Part shown: positions 1 through 7,496 of the stretch, one piece after another
Position numbering within the stretch: the first letter of the stretch is position 1
How the letters are laid out: each line of letters opens with the position of its first letter
Assembly (NCBI RefSeq): GCF_009765825.1
Contig: NZ_LMUR01000018.1
Span: 496,135-560,134 of the forward strand
DNA length: 64,000 nucleotides
Direction of reading: 5' to 3'
From: Granulicella sp. L60
Lineage (GTDB): Bacteria; Acidobacteriota; Terriglobia; Terriglobales; Acidobacteriaceae
The notes under the pieces: model-generated
Seen by the model: the letters and a program-made list of their open reading frames with translations, nothing else
Database searches by the model: none
Told to the model about the DNA's origin: nothing
Translations under genes and position numbers: made by a program

Positions 1-381
1 TTCACCCTCAAGCACAACATCGGCACCATCAACTACGCCCCCATGCACTCCGGCCTGCTCACCGGAGCCATGTCCAAAGAGCGCGTCGCCGCCTTCCCCG
101 CGAACGACTTCCGCAGCCGCGCCAAGAACTATCAAGAGCCTTACCTCTCCCGCAACCTCGCCATAGCCGACCACCTCAAAGAGATCGGCACCCGCCACAA
201 CGTCAACGCCGGAGTGGTAGCCATCGCCTGGACGCTCCACAACCCAGCCATCACCGCAGCCATCGTAGGCGGACGCAACGCCAAGCAGGTCGAAGGCGTC
301 ATCCCAGCCATCACCTTCCGCCTCACCGACGCCGAGTACGCCGAGATCAACGTTTTCCTCGAAGCCCACCCAGCCCCATAA
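1..381 (+). CDS. Aldo/keto reductase, C-terminal part (5' end outside window)
   Basis: The reading frame is open from the first base and ends at TAA 381, so only the last 126 codons are present. The product resembles the C-terminal half of aldo/keto reductases, NADPH-dependent TIM-barrel oxidoreductases. Visible hallmarks are the segment INYAPMHSGLLTG (family pattern Y-S/A-P-L-x-x-G-L-L-T-G), then NVNAGVVAIAWTLHNPAI and AIVGGRNAKQVEG, which match the barrel strand and the phosphate-binding loop near the C terminus. The catalytic Asp-Tyr-Lys-His residues lie upstream of the window, so activity cannot be judged. Substrate is unknown. A second, unrelated Tat-exported aldo/keto reductase lies at 35681-36703. 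Confidence 0.85.
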   Translation, partial: FTLKHNIGTINYAPMHSGLLTGAMSKERVAAFPANDFRSRAKNYQEPYLSRNLAIADHLKEIGTRHNVNAGVVAIAWTLHNPAITAAIVGGRNAKQVEGVIPAITFRLTDAEYAEINVFLEAHPAP

Positions 382-483
382 CCCAACCCACACCCATGCC
401 CCGCCAAGGGGCATGGGCAACCAACAAATATAAGCGCAGAAATCCCAGCACGCCCGGAGACACCACCAGCTAAACTAGCTCGC

Positions 484-1698
484 ATGCTCCAACCCTTCCG
501 CAGCGACTTCAACGCCCGCTTCACCCCCGCCGCTTACGCCGACCTCCTCGCCCGCCTCAACACCCTCACCCGCACCACCGTGGACATCCGCGTAGCCGAA
601 ACCCCCTGCTTCTTCCCCCCATCCCTCCTCAAAGAACTCAGCGACACCGGCACCGCCCTCACCCACCAACTCCTCGACAACCCCGCCTACCTCGAAGACT
701 CCAACCGAACCCTCCCTCCGCAGTTCAACGCCGCCAACGAAAATCCCCAGCCCAACTTCATGACCGTAGACTTCGGCCTCGTCCGCAACCCCGACGGCTC
801 GCTCAGCCCAAAGCTCGTCGAACTCCAGGCCTTCCCCACCGTCTTCGGCTACCAGGACATCCTCGCCCGCCAGTACATCGCCTCCTTCAACCTCGATCCC
901 GCGCTCACCTGGCATCTCGGCGGCCTCACGGAAGAAACCTACTGGCAGCTCCTCGCCAAAGTCGTCCTCAACCACCACGCTCCCGAAAACGTAGTTCTCC
1001 TCGAGATCGACCCCACCCACCAGAAGACCCTCCCCGACTTCCACATCTACGAAGACAAGCTCGGCATCGCCACCGTTGACATCACCCAGCTCATCAAACG
1101 CGGCAACCGCCTCTTCTACCTCCGTAACGGTCGCGAAGTCCCTATCTATCGCATCTACAACCGCACCATCGTCGACGAGCTCCAGCGCAAAAACATCCAG
1201 TTCCCCTTCGACTACCGCGATCCGCTCGAAGTCGAGTGGGCCGGCCATCCCAACTGGTACTTCCGCATCAGCAAGTTCTCCCTCCCCTATCTCAATCACC
1301 CCTCCGTCCCCAAAGCCGTCTTCCTCGACGACTGGTTCGCCAAACGAAACCTCGCCGGCCTCCCCGAAGACCGCAGCCAGCTCCTGCTCAAACCCCTCTA
1401 CTCCTTCGCCGGCAAGGGCATCCACTTCGCCCCCACCGACGCCGACCTCGCCGCCATCCCCGCCGCCGACCGCCACCTCTACCTCCTCCAGCAGCGCGTC
1501 TCCTTCGCCCCCGTCATCGAAACTCCCCACGGCCCCACCCAGGCCGAGATCCGCATCATGTATCTCTGGCCCGACGGCGGCACCCTCCAACCCGCCATCG
1601 CCCTCGTCCGCCTTGGCCGAGGCCTTATGATGGGTGTCGATCATAACCGCGACCAGCAGTGGGTTGGAAGCTCCGCAGCCCTTATGTCACCTGCCTGA
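484..1698 (+). CDS. ATP-grasp-like conserved protein of unknown function
   Basis: The predicted cytoplasmic protein has 404 residues and no signal peptide or membrane segment. I do not recognise a characterised family. The C-terminal half contains LLLKPLYSFAGKGIHF (about residues 300-315), resembling the lysine and glycine-rich loop of ATP-grasp enzymes (K-P-x-x-x-x-x-G-x-G-I). It is followed by LLQQRVSF and QAEIRIMYLW, which resemble the later ATP/metal-binding strands. The N-terminal half carries FGLVRNPDGSLSPKLVELQAFP. An ATP-dependent carboxylate-amine/thiol ligase-like role is an inference only. The gene stands alone, 102 bases after the aldo/keto reductase stop, and no partner suggests a substrate. 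Confidence 0.6.
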   Translation: MLQPFRSDFNARFTPAAYADLLARLNTLTRTTVDIRVAETPCFFPPSLLKELSDTGTALTHQLLDNPAYLEDSNRTLPPQFNAANENPQPNFMTVDFGLVRNPDGSLSPKLVELQAFPTVFGYQDILARQYIASFNLDPALTWHLGGLTEETYWQLLAKVVLNHHAPENVVLLEIDPTHQKTLPDFHIYEDKLGIATVDITQLIKRGNRLFYLRNGREVPIYRIYNRTIVDELQRKNIQFPFDYRDPLEVEWAGHPNWYFRISKFSLPYLNHPSVPKAVFLDDWFAKRNLAGLPEDRSQLLLKPLYSFAGKGIHFAPTDADLAAIPAADRHLYLLQQRVSFAPVIETPHGPTQAEIRIMYLWPDGGTLQPAIALVRLGRGLMMGVDHNRDQQWVGSSAALMSPA

Positions 1699-1772
1699 CA
1701 TCCCCTCCAGAAAAATATTCGCAACTCCTCACAGTGCGGTAGACTCCTGTATGTTACGGAGCGTCGCCGACT

Positions 1773-2132
1773 ATGTTTGAAAAACAGCAATCCAAAGAAG
1801 GACTTGTGGGTCAGTGGCAAAAGCCGACTGGAGAGAATCCAGTTCGTACTGCCGTACGTTTTCCTATGAGACTTGCTATTAAGGTTCAAACGGAAGACGG
1901 TGAAATTCAGGCAGTTACAGAAAACATATCAGCCAACGGGCTCCTCTTCATCAGTGATAGTCTCCCCGATGTGGATGCAAGGATCGAATTCACCATCGCT
2001 ATGCCGGCAGCGGTGATGGGAGCTCCCTCCGACGTGACCATCCACTGTATCGGCCGTGTTGTCCGCCACTATCTGGTAAATGGCGAAAAGAAAGCCGCTG
2101 CCGTGATCGACGAATATTTTCTAAAGGCATGA
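1773..2132 (+). CDS. PilZ-domain protein
   Basis: A 119-residue single-domain protein. PilZ domains bind cyclic di-GMP through an Arg-rich N-terminal motif (RxxxR) and a D/NxSxxG motif. Here RTAVRFPMRL (about residues 26-35) supplies the Arg cluster, and ENISANGLLF (about 50-59) supplies the N-x-S-x-x-G turn. The remainder is a beta-barrel-like stretch ending in VIDEYF. The family match is good, but c-di-GMP binding is not proven because the second motif begins with Asn instead of Asp. The stop is only 3 bases before the start of the response regulator at 2136, so the two are very probably co-transcribed and may act in one signalling output. Confidence 0.85.
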   Translation: MFEKQQSKEGLVGQWQKPTGENPVRTAVRFPMRLAIKVQTEDGEIQAVTENISANGLLFISDSLPDVDARIEFTIAMPAAVMGAPSDVTIHCIGRVVRHYLVNGEKKAAAVIDEYFLKA

Positions 2133-2135
2133 TTT

Positions 2136-2927
2136 ATGACGGTTGTAAATATTGATCCAACCCGGGTGAACGAAGACGCTCCAGAAGAACAGGCAGGGCC
2201 AGGCATTCGTGTCATCCTCGCCGACTCGCAAGCCATCTATCGCGTAGGCATGAAGAAGGTCTTCGCCCTCGAAGACGACATTCGCGTCATCGCCCAGGTC
2301 GAGACCCTTACCAACCTCTACGCCGCACTCCAGCGCTACCCCACCGACGTCGTCCTCCTCGAAGGCCAGCTCATCTCCGGCACCATCGACGCCATCCCCG
2401 AGCTCGTCCGCCAGGCCCCCAACGCCAAACTCATCGTTCAGGTCACCGAGACCGACGAGTCCAACACCGTCGAGCTATACCGCCGTGGCGTTCGCGGCGT
2501 TGTGCCCCGTTCCATCTCGCCCGACCTTCTGGTCAAGTGCGTCCGCAAGATCGCCGAAGGCGAGACCTGGATCGACAACCAGTCCATCAGCTGGGTCATC
2601 GACGCCTACCGCTCCCAGGCCACCAGCCTCACTGACCCCAAGGTCCAGCCCAAGCTCTCAAAAAAAGAGCTGGCCATCATCAGCTGCATCACCCGCGGCA
2701 TGCGCAACAAAGAGATCGCCTACCAGATCGGCACCACCGAACAGGTCATCAAGAACTACCTCCGCAAGGTCTACGACAAACTCGGCGTCTCCGACCGTCT
2801 CGAACTCGCGCTCTACTGCCTCCACCATGAGCTACTGAAGAAGTACCTCGTAGACGATCCCACCGCCCCCCCGACGCCTCAGACCCCGCCCACCGAACCC
2901 TCCCAACCCCTCCGCGCCAAGATGTAA
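2136..2927 (+). CDS. LuxR/NarL-type response regulator with an atypical receiver
   Basis: The 263-residue protein has a receiver-like domain (about residues 23-145) and a LuxR-type helix-turn-helix (about 172-235: LSKKELAIISCITRGMRNKEIAYQIG, here cited in two parts as LSKKELAIISC and NKEIAYQIG, then VKNYLRKVYDKLGVSDR-like IKNYLRKVYDKLGV). At the expected phosphorylation site the text reads DVVLLEGQL, with Glu76 where Asp is normal. The conserved Lys of the switch region is Arg125 (GVVPRS). The receiver is therefore probably not phosphorylated in the usual way and may be constitutively active or controlled otherwise. The C terminus is a Pro/Thr-rich tail. It is paired with the PilZ gene directly upstream; no histidine kinase is adjacent. 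Confidence 0.85.
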   Translation: MTVVNIDPTRVNEDAPEEQAGPGIRVILADSQAIYRVGMKKVFALEDDIRVIAQVETLTNLYAALQRYPTDVVLLEGQLISGTIDAIPELVRQAPNAKLIVQVTETDESNTVELYRRGVRGVVPRSISPDLLVKCVRKIAEGETWIDNQSISWVIDAYRSQATSLTDPKVQPKLSKKELAIISCITRGMRNKEIAYQIGTTEQVIKNYLRKVYDKLGVSDRLELALYCLHHELLKKYLVDDPTAPPTPQTPPTEPSQPLRAKM

Positions 2928-2947
2928 TCCGCCCAGCCCGCCTAATC

Positions 2948-3063
2948 AACCTCCATCCACCATAAAATCGCCCCCATCCGCACCACAAAATCGTCCTTCC
3001 ATCCCCGCCACAAATCGTCTTCCATTCCGACCGTAAATCGTTCTCCCATCCCCACCACAAATC
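2948..3063. repeat. Short tandem repeat, about five units of 23-24 bp
   Basis: Units near 2948-2970, 2971-2993, 2994-3017, 3018-3040 and 3041-3063 share a consensus close to TCCATCCCCACCACAAATCG and are directly abutting, with no spacers. The array lies in the non-coding gap between the response regulator and phhA (2928-3583). Open frames across it have low-complexity translations and no ribosome-binding site. Confidence 0.75.
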
Positions 3064-3066
3064 AAA

Positions 3067-3109
3067 GGGTGCCCCATCTTCGCGACGGCCTCATCGTCGC
3101 TAAGGTGGG
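3067..3109. repeat. Hairpin-forming intergenic repeat
   Basis: Arms CCCA..CTT..GCGACG (3073-3087) and CGTCGC..AAG..TGGG (3095-3109) pair around a 7-base loop, with one mismatch and one G-T pair. The sequence GGGTGCCCCATC..TTCGCG resembles dispersed repeats I associate with Acidobacteriaceae intergenic DNA; that link is from memory and not checked. It follows the tandem repeat directly. Confidence 0.5.
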
Positions 3110-3208
3110 AAAGTACACCTCTTCCCCGCCAGCCGTTGTCCTTGCTGTTGTCATTGTTCCGGCTGGCTGTCACTCACCAGTCGTTGTCCAGCCGTTACCC
3201 TCTCATTT

Positions 3209-3237
3209 GTCATTCCGCAGCGCAGCGGAGGAATCTG
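3209..3237 (+). repeat. Dispersed repeat of the GTCATTC-GCGCAGCG-AAGAA type
   Basis: The stretch GTCATTCCGCAGCGCAGCGG continues into AGGAATCTG. A clearly related copy is at 29232-29257 (GTCATTCTGAGCGCAGCGAA then GAACCC), and shorter relatives (GTCATCCC..GGATCTGC) lie at about 29075-29165. The rest of the gap 3238-3583 contains an AGGAGG at 3353-3358 with no start codon at a workable distance, and no other recognisable gene. Confidence 0.6.
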
Positions 3238-3583
3238 CTGTTGCCATCTGTCAAACCCAAGCAAAGTATGTCAAGCCCCAACCCATCTAAACCCATACTC
3301 AACAACAACATACCCGTGACGTACCACCCCCACCCAGCCGCTATGCTTTAAATAGGAGGACTTTCACAACATCAAAAACGACCACGACCCATATACCCTT
3401 TGATAAGACGAATTTGCTTCTAACCCACGCAGAATGACGATTTTACAAAGATTGGTCTTCGTAAGTGCAACAAAATAACCAACATAAGAAGTGCAGCGGG
3501 GTGAGGGGGGTACCCCGAACTCGTACACAACGGTACCGTCAAGGATGTATGCTTTTGCAGGCTCACAAGCCAGCGGGGGAACA

Positions 3584-4351
3584 ATGGGAATCGCAGCATC
3601 AACGCTGAATTTGGCACAGGGTAAACTGCAAGTCGCCGCACCATATTTGATCGAACAAACCTGGGCCAACTACACCCCCGAACAGCACGCCATCTGGGCT
3701 GAACTCGTCAGCCGCCGCATGCCCCAGCTCCGCGAACACGCCTGCCAGGCCTACCTCGACGGCTTCCACCAGATCGGCCTCCGCGAAGACAAGCTCCCGA
3801 ACCTCATCGAAGTCAGCGCACTCCTCCAGCCCCGCACCGGCTGGCAGTCCACTCCGGTCAGCGGCTTCCTCCCCGCCGACGCCTTCTTCGAGATGCTCGC
3901 CGCCCGCATGTTCCCCACCACCACCTGGCTCCGCTCCCGCGACTCCATGGAATACACCCCCGAACCTGACATCTTCCACGACGTCTTCGGCCACGTTCCC
4001 ATGCACGCCCACCCCGTCTTCGCCGACTTCCTCGAAAACTACGGCAAGATCTGCGCCCGCCTCACCGACCCCGAAGCCCTCGAGCGCATGGGCCGCCTCT
4101 TCTGGTTCACCGTCGAGTTCGGCCTCATCCGTCAGGACGGCGGCATCAAGGTCTACGGCAGCGGCCTCGTCTCCTCCCACGGAGAGTGTACCCGCGTCCT
4201 CGCCGGAGGCTGCGAGATCAAAGACTTCAACCTCGATGCCGTCCTCGACCAGGAGTTCCAGACCAGCGAGATGCAGTCCGTCCTCTACGCCGTCGAATCT
4301 TTCGACCAGATCTACGAGGCCACCAAGGAAGCCGAGAGCCGCTTATCCTAG
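3584..4351 (+). CDS. phhA: Phenylalanine 4-hydroxylase
   Basis: Converts L-phenylalanine to L-tyrosine with tetrahydropterin and non-haem iron, in the cytoplasm. The bacterial single-domain enzyme is recognised by HDVFGHVPMHAHPVF, which holds the two iron-binding His, and by RLFWFTVEFGLI, which holds the Glu ligand. PDIFHD, GGIKVYGSGLVSSHGE and FDQIYEA are also typical. The open frame extends to 3491. I chose ATG 3584 because GGGGGA lies 4 bases upstream, and the residues before it (Thr/Gly/Ser-rich) do not look like the family. ATG 3545 is an alternative. The gene is monocistronic and ends at the bidirectional terminator 4411-4449. No pterin recycling gene is adjacent. Confidence 0.95.
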   Translation: MGIAASTLNLAQGKLQVAAPYLIEQTWANYTPEQHAIWAELVSRRMPQLREHACQAYLDGFHQIGLREDKLPNLIEVSALLQPRTGWQSTPVSGFLPADAFFEMLAARMFPTTTWLRSRDSMEYTPEPDIFHDVFGHVPMHAHPVFADFLENYGKICARLTDPEALERMGRLFWFTVEFGLIRQDGGIKVYGSGLVSSHGECTRVLAGGCEIKDFNLDAVLDQEFQTSEMQSVLYAVESFDQIYEATKEAESRLS

Positions 4352-4410
4352 AAGACAAGAAAGACAAGGAAGACAAAAAAGCAGGCAAACAAGTTACTTC
4401 GTTACACAAA

Positions 4411-4449
4411 AAAGAGCGGCTGCGGGCACCATGCCCACAGCCGCTCTTT
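4411..4449. terminator. Bidirectional intrinsic terminator between phhA and the Gly-rich gene
   Basis: AAAGAGCGGCTG (4411-4422) pairs with CAGCCGCTCTTT (4438-4449), and GGGCA (4424-4428) pairs with TGCCC (4432-4436), around a 3-base loop. A and T runs flank both sides, so the hairpin can serve the convergent genes on both strands. Confidence 0.85.
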
Positions 4450-4468
4450 GAATCAAACGCCGGAAGTA

Positions 4469-4963
4469 TTACCGGTGTCCGCCACCGCCGCCGCCGTGAC
4501 CGCCGCCACCGCCGTGGAAGCCACCACCACCGCCGCCGCCGTGGAATCCGCCGCCGCCGCCACCACCGCGGTATCCTCCACCACCAACCGCGCGACCACC
4601 GTAGCCACCACGATATCCGCCACCGTAGCCGCCTCTATATCCACCGCCGTAGCCGCCACGATAGCCGTAGCCGCCCCGGTATCCATAGACTCCGCGGTAG
4701 CCGTAGCCATAGCCGCCACGGAACCACGGGCCAGCTCCGATGAAGAAGCCGCCATTGAACCAGGAAGGTCCGTAGTACCCATAAGGAGCGCAGGCGTAAG
4801 GATAGTAGTTGTAGTAGCCGTAAGAGCAAGCTGGAGGACCATAGGCATAGCCGTCATAGCCCGGACCACCAACCCCGATCCCAACCGATACCTGGGCATG
4901 GGAGTAGGCAGCGGCTGGAAGAATCAGAATACTTAGCAGTGCGAGATATCGTAGAAAGCGCAT
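4469..4963 (-). CDS. Secreted Gly/Tyr-rich repeat protein
   Basis: The 164-residue product begins with a clear signal peptide (MRFLRYLALLSILILPAAAY, cleavage near SHAQ). A Tyr/Pro/Gly-rich segment follows, then repeats of RGGYGYRGGYGGGY and a Gly/His tail (GGGGGHGGGGGGHR). There are two Cys residues near the middle. Similar small Gly-rich secreted proteins are common hypothetical proteins in soil bacteria, and no function is established. The His-Gly tail could bind metal and the Tyr-Gly repeats could phase-separate or self-associate; both are speculation. It converges on phhA and shares its terminator. Upstream it is divergent from the PEP-CTERM gene. Confidence 0.8.
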   Translation of the reverse strand: MRFLRYLALLSILILPAAAYSHAQVSVGIGVGGPGYDGYAYGPPACSYGYYNYYPYACAPYGYYGPSWFNGGFFIGAGPWFRGGYGYGYRGVYGYRGGYGYRGGYGGGYRGGYGGGYRGGYGGRAVGGGGYRGGGGGGGFHGGGGGGGFHGGGGGHGGGGGGHR

Positions 4964-5148
4964 TTCCGTCTCCTGTGCAGAAGCCCAGTACGCCGTCTGG
5001 CGTCAGTGGCTGTGCCGGGTTCCTATCCATTGGATGCAACCGAACCCTGATCTATTCAACGCGATCTTCACGGAAATGTTGTGGTCGCCTGCACTCATCA
5101 GACGTGTCGTAGATCAGGGGCGCAGCCCGGACACCGCAAATATGCCAA

Positions 5149-5168
5149 ATCTTGCGACGTCGCAAGAT
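5149..5168. promoter_or_regulatory. Perfect 20-bp palindrome, candidate activator/operator site
   Basis: ATCTTGCGAC is followed directly by its reverse complement GTCGCAAGAT. It lies in the 480-base gap between the Gly-rich gene (-) and the PEP-CTERM gene (+), about 210 bases upstream of the sigma-54 promoter at 5379. That is a distance at which sigma-54 enhancer-binding proteins commonly bind. It could equally regulate the divergent gene. Confidence 0.6.
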
Positions 5169-5378
5169 CTTTCGGTGATGGGTTTTCCATCCTACCTTGC
5201 ACATTCGAAAAGCAAAATTCATAAGAAACGCTGGTAAAACGCGCTCAGGAGGCTTTATGATCCAGAGACACCAGCTTGAAAAGTACGAAATTTTTTCCTA
5301 CTGAGGGATAAATTAGTACCAACTGTGAAACCATTCTGCCAAATACTGCAATATTTCGCAGTCTGTTGTGATTTCCGT

Positions 5379-5395
5379 TTGGCTCCGTAATTGCA
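5379..5395 (+). promoter_or_regulatory. Sigma-54 (-24/-12) promoter of the PEP-CTERM gene
   Basis: TTGGCTCCGTAATTGCA fits the RpoN consensus YTGGCACGnnnnTTGCW, with the invariant GG (5381-5382) and GC (5393-5394) exactly 10 bases apart. The predicted transcript start is near 5405, about 40 bases before ATG 5444. PEP-CTERM genes in other bacteria are known to be linked to RpoN and the PrsK/PrsR regulators, which supports the call. Confidence 0.75.
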
Positions 5396-5443
5396 TTGTC
5401 AGTTGCATTCGTCCGTGCAGACGAGTTTTACGAAGGGGAACGA

Positions 5444-6055
5444 ATGCGTCGCTTGATGTATCTACTCATACTCACGATCTTTGTTAGTGCATCGGTTACG
5501 TGCGTCAGCGCCTCCACCGACTGCGAACGATGGTTCGTAGCCTATCGAAGCGAGCTCGCTCACACGCGCAGCCTCCAGCGCATCGCAGCCGCAAAGCGTC
5601 GCGCCAAGCAAAGGCTCATCGCCTACACCAAGCCCGCACAGCCCAGACTCGTCCCTGTCAAGCGCGGTCCCGCTATGACACGCCATGAAACCTTGCGTCG
5701 CGTCGAACTCGCCTGTGGCGTTCTGCCCGAGAGCGTAGCGGATGCACCAGTCATCGCCGAAGAGGCTCCAGGCGATCATCCGAACGACGGCGTGGATCTT
5801 CTGCCCGCGCCCATCGGAGACCTCATCGCCGAGGACACTCCTCCTCCCATGCCCTTCACCGGCAACACCGGCTCGTCCAACATCGGAGCTCCCGTCTACG
5901 CCCCAGGCTTCGGCAACATCGGCGGCGGCGCCTTTCCGCCACCACCCCCGCCTCCTCCGCCACCACCCGTGGTTCCAGAGCCCAGCAGCTTCGTCTTCAT
6001 GTTGACCGGTCTTGCAGGAATAGCAGCCAGGGGAAGGTACGCCTTCAAGGCATAG
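5444..6055 (+). CDS. PEP-CTERM sorting-domain protein
   Basis: The 203-residue secreted protein starts MRRLMYLLILTIFVSASVTC (signal peptide). It has a basic middle region, a Gly/Asn segment and a run of eleven prolines, and ends in VPEPSSFVFMLTGLAGIAAR followed by basic residues. That ending is a classic PEP-CTERM tripartite signal: the PEP motif, a membrane segment and a basic tail. Such tails are processed by exosortase, and the proteins are associated with exopolysaccharide or biofilm export. No exosortase gene is in the window. The longer frame starts at TTG 5396, but that codon lies at the edge of the sigma-54 promoter. ATG 5444 has AAGGGGAA just upstream. Two Cys near residue 27 and 93 may pair. 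Confidence 0.85.
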   Translation: MRRLMYLLILTIFVSASVTCVSASTDCERWFVAYRSELAHTRSLQRIAAAKRRAKQRLIAYTKPAQPRLVPVKRGPAMTRHETLRRVELACGVLPESVADAPVIAEEAPGDHPNDGVDLLPAPIGDLIAEDTPPPMPFTGNTGSSNIGAPVYAPGFGNIGGGAFPPPPPPPPPPPVVPEPSSFVFMLTGLAGIAARGRYAFKA

Positions 6056-6075
6056 CCGCCCTCGGCCCTATCGAT

Positions 6076-6807
6076 CTAACTCGCTACCTGAATCGCGTGG
6101 CCGATCAGAAGGATCACCGGAGCCGGTCCAATCGCAGTATCGTCGAGCTCTCCCAGCGTGCTGGCATGCACGTGCTCCTCTCGTGTCGTAGCCTTACTCA
6201 CCGCCACGCACGGCGTAGTCGACGAGACACCAGAGGCGATCAGATCGTTCGCCAGCGCGCGAAAATTGCGACCCGGCATATAAATCACAAGGGTCGCGTC
6301 CTCAGGCAGTGCTCCAGCCCACTTCGGAGTCATCTCCAGCTTTCCCGCCGCATGATGCGCAGTAGCCAGAACCAGCTTCGAAGCCGAAGCACGATCCGTC
6401 AGCGGTGTCTTCAGCAGAGCAGCCGCAGCGAACGCCGTCGTGATCCCAGGAACAATCTCAAATGGAATACTCTCCGCCCGCAGCGCAGCGATCTCCTCCC
6501 CGGCCCTGCCGAAGATAAGCGGATCGCCCGACTTTAATCGAAGCACCGACTTGCCCGCGTGTGCTGCTTCGATCATCAACACATGAATCTCAGCCTGCGT
6601 AATACGCGGCTGCCCGCAGCGTTTGCCCACTGGCGTAATCTCCGCCTTCGCATTCGCCATCGCAAGAATCTCTTCCGAAACCAGATCGTCCGGCAGAATC
6701 ACGTCCGCGGTCTCAAGCAGACGCAGCACGCGAAGCGTAAGCAGCTCGGGATCGCCCGGTCCTGCTCCCGCCAGATACACCACGCCAGGTTGTGCCCCGG
6801 CCCTCAT
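6076..6807 (-). CDS. cobA: Uroporphyrinogen-III C-methyltransferase
   Basis: Uses S-adenosylmethionine to methylate uroporphyrinogen III twice, giving precorrin-2 for siroheme (and B12) synthesis. The 243-residue length suits the stand-alone SUMT family. Signature segments are VYLAGAGPGDPELLTLRVLR near the N terminus (SAM-binding loop), LRLKSGDPLIFGRAGEE in the middle, VPGITTAFAAAA, and VIYMPGRN. The start ATG overlaps the stop of the upstream sirC gene by 4 bases, so the two are translationally coupled. The last gene of a nirA-sirC-cobA operon, it supplies siroheme for the reductase encoded first. Control is likely through the Cys leader attenuator before nirA. Confidence 0.95.
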   Translation of the reverse strand: MRAGAQPGVVYLAGAGPGDPELLTLRVLRLLETADVILPDDLVSEEILAMANAKAEITPVGKRCGQPRITQAEIHVLMIEAAHAGKSVLRLKSGDPLIFGRAGEEIAALRAESIPFEIVPGITTAFAAAALLKTPLTDRASASKLVLATAHHAAGKLEMTPKWAGALPEDATLVIYMPGRNFRALANDLIASGVSSTTPCVAVSKATTREEHVHASTLGELDDTAIGPAPVILLIGHAIQVAS

Positions 6808-7487
6808 GACTTCTTCCCACGCGCTGGATCTGTCTCCTCGCGCAAAGGACTTATCTTCACAGGCAGAGGATTCGTCAGGGCGTGCTGCCGCGCTAGCACG
6901 CGCGAAGGACAGCCGTCATATCCGCAGACCTCACGCTGTGCAAGCTCGTGGAGCAGCCACTTCCGCTCCTCGTTCAACGGCTCCATCTGCGTCACCTCGC
7001 GTCGAAGATTCCCCAGGTCCGTCAACCAGTCTCCCAGATCGAGCGGAAGCTGAGCGTTGATCTCCTTGCGCAGCCTCTGTGCCAGTGCCGGACTTGCCCC
7101 GGAGGTCGAGATCGCAATCTGCAGATCGCCACGCCTCACCACGGAAGGGAAGTAGAAGTCGCAGAACGGTGGATCGTCGACAGCATTGCAGATGATGTTC
7201 TTCTCCGCCGCCTCCTGAAACACCGCACGGTTTACAGTGGGATCATCCGTTGCGGCGACGACCAGAAAGTTTCCCGTCAGATCACCCTCGGCGTACACGC
7301 GTCGCTTCCACTCAATCTCGCCAGCCTCAACCAGCTCGACAATACGAGGCCGCGCCTCGGGCGCAATTACCGTCACCCGTGCGTGAGCCGCCTGCAGCGC
7401 TTCGATCTTCGACTCGGCAAGATTGCCGCCACCAATCACTACGCATGGCCGTGCAGCGATCTTCAAAAAAATAGGAAACAGATCCAT
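6804..7487 (-). CDS. Precorrin-2 dehydrogenase / siroheme synthase N-domain protein
   Basis: Oxidises precorrin-2 to sirohydrochlorin with NAD+, as in the N-terminal half of CysG, SirC or Met8. The Rossmann start MDLFPIFLKIAARPCVVIGG, the AESKIEAL helix, VVAATDDPTVN and NAVDDPPFCDFYFPSVV are all characteristic. ISTSGASPALAQRLR follows, as in CysG. Length (227) fits the bifunctional or dehydrogenase-only forms. Whether it also inserts iron, as Met8 does, cannot be told; no separate SirB-type ferrochelatase is visible nearby. It sits 9 bases after nirA and overlaps cobA by 4 bases. Confidence 0.92.
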   Translation of the reverse strand: MDLFPIFLKIAARPCVVIGGGNLAESKIEALQAAHARVTVIAPEARPRIVELVEAGEIEWKRRVYAEGDLTGNFLVVAATDDPTVNRAVFQEAAEKNIICNAVDDPPFCDFYFPSVVRRGDLQIAISTSGASPALAQRLRKEINAQLPLDLGDWLTDLGNLRREVTQMEPLNEERKWLLHELAQREVCGYDGCPSRVLARQHALTNPLPVKISPLREETDPARGKKS

Positions 7488-7496
7488 CAGATAAAA

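Noticed and set aside
475..1644. 389-codon minus-strand frame
   Set aside because: Gly/Glu/Val-rich antisense shadow of the ATP-grasp-like gene, with no start signal. The same reasoning removes 45465-46391, 44533-45171 and 3599-4180.
2948..3063. CRISPR array
   Set aside because: The repeat units abut each other with no unique spacers, are degenerate, and no cas genes are present.
5034..5237. 67-codon open frame in the divergent gap
   Set aside because: It spans the 20-bp palindrome and has no ribosome-binding site or recognisable protein features.
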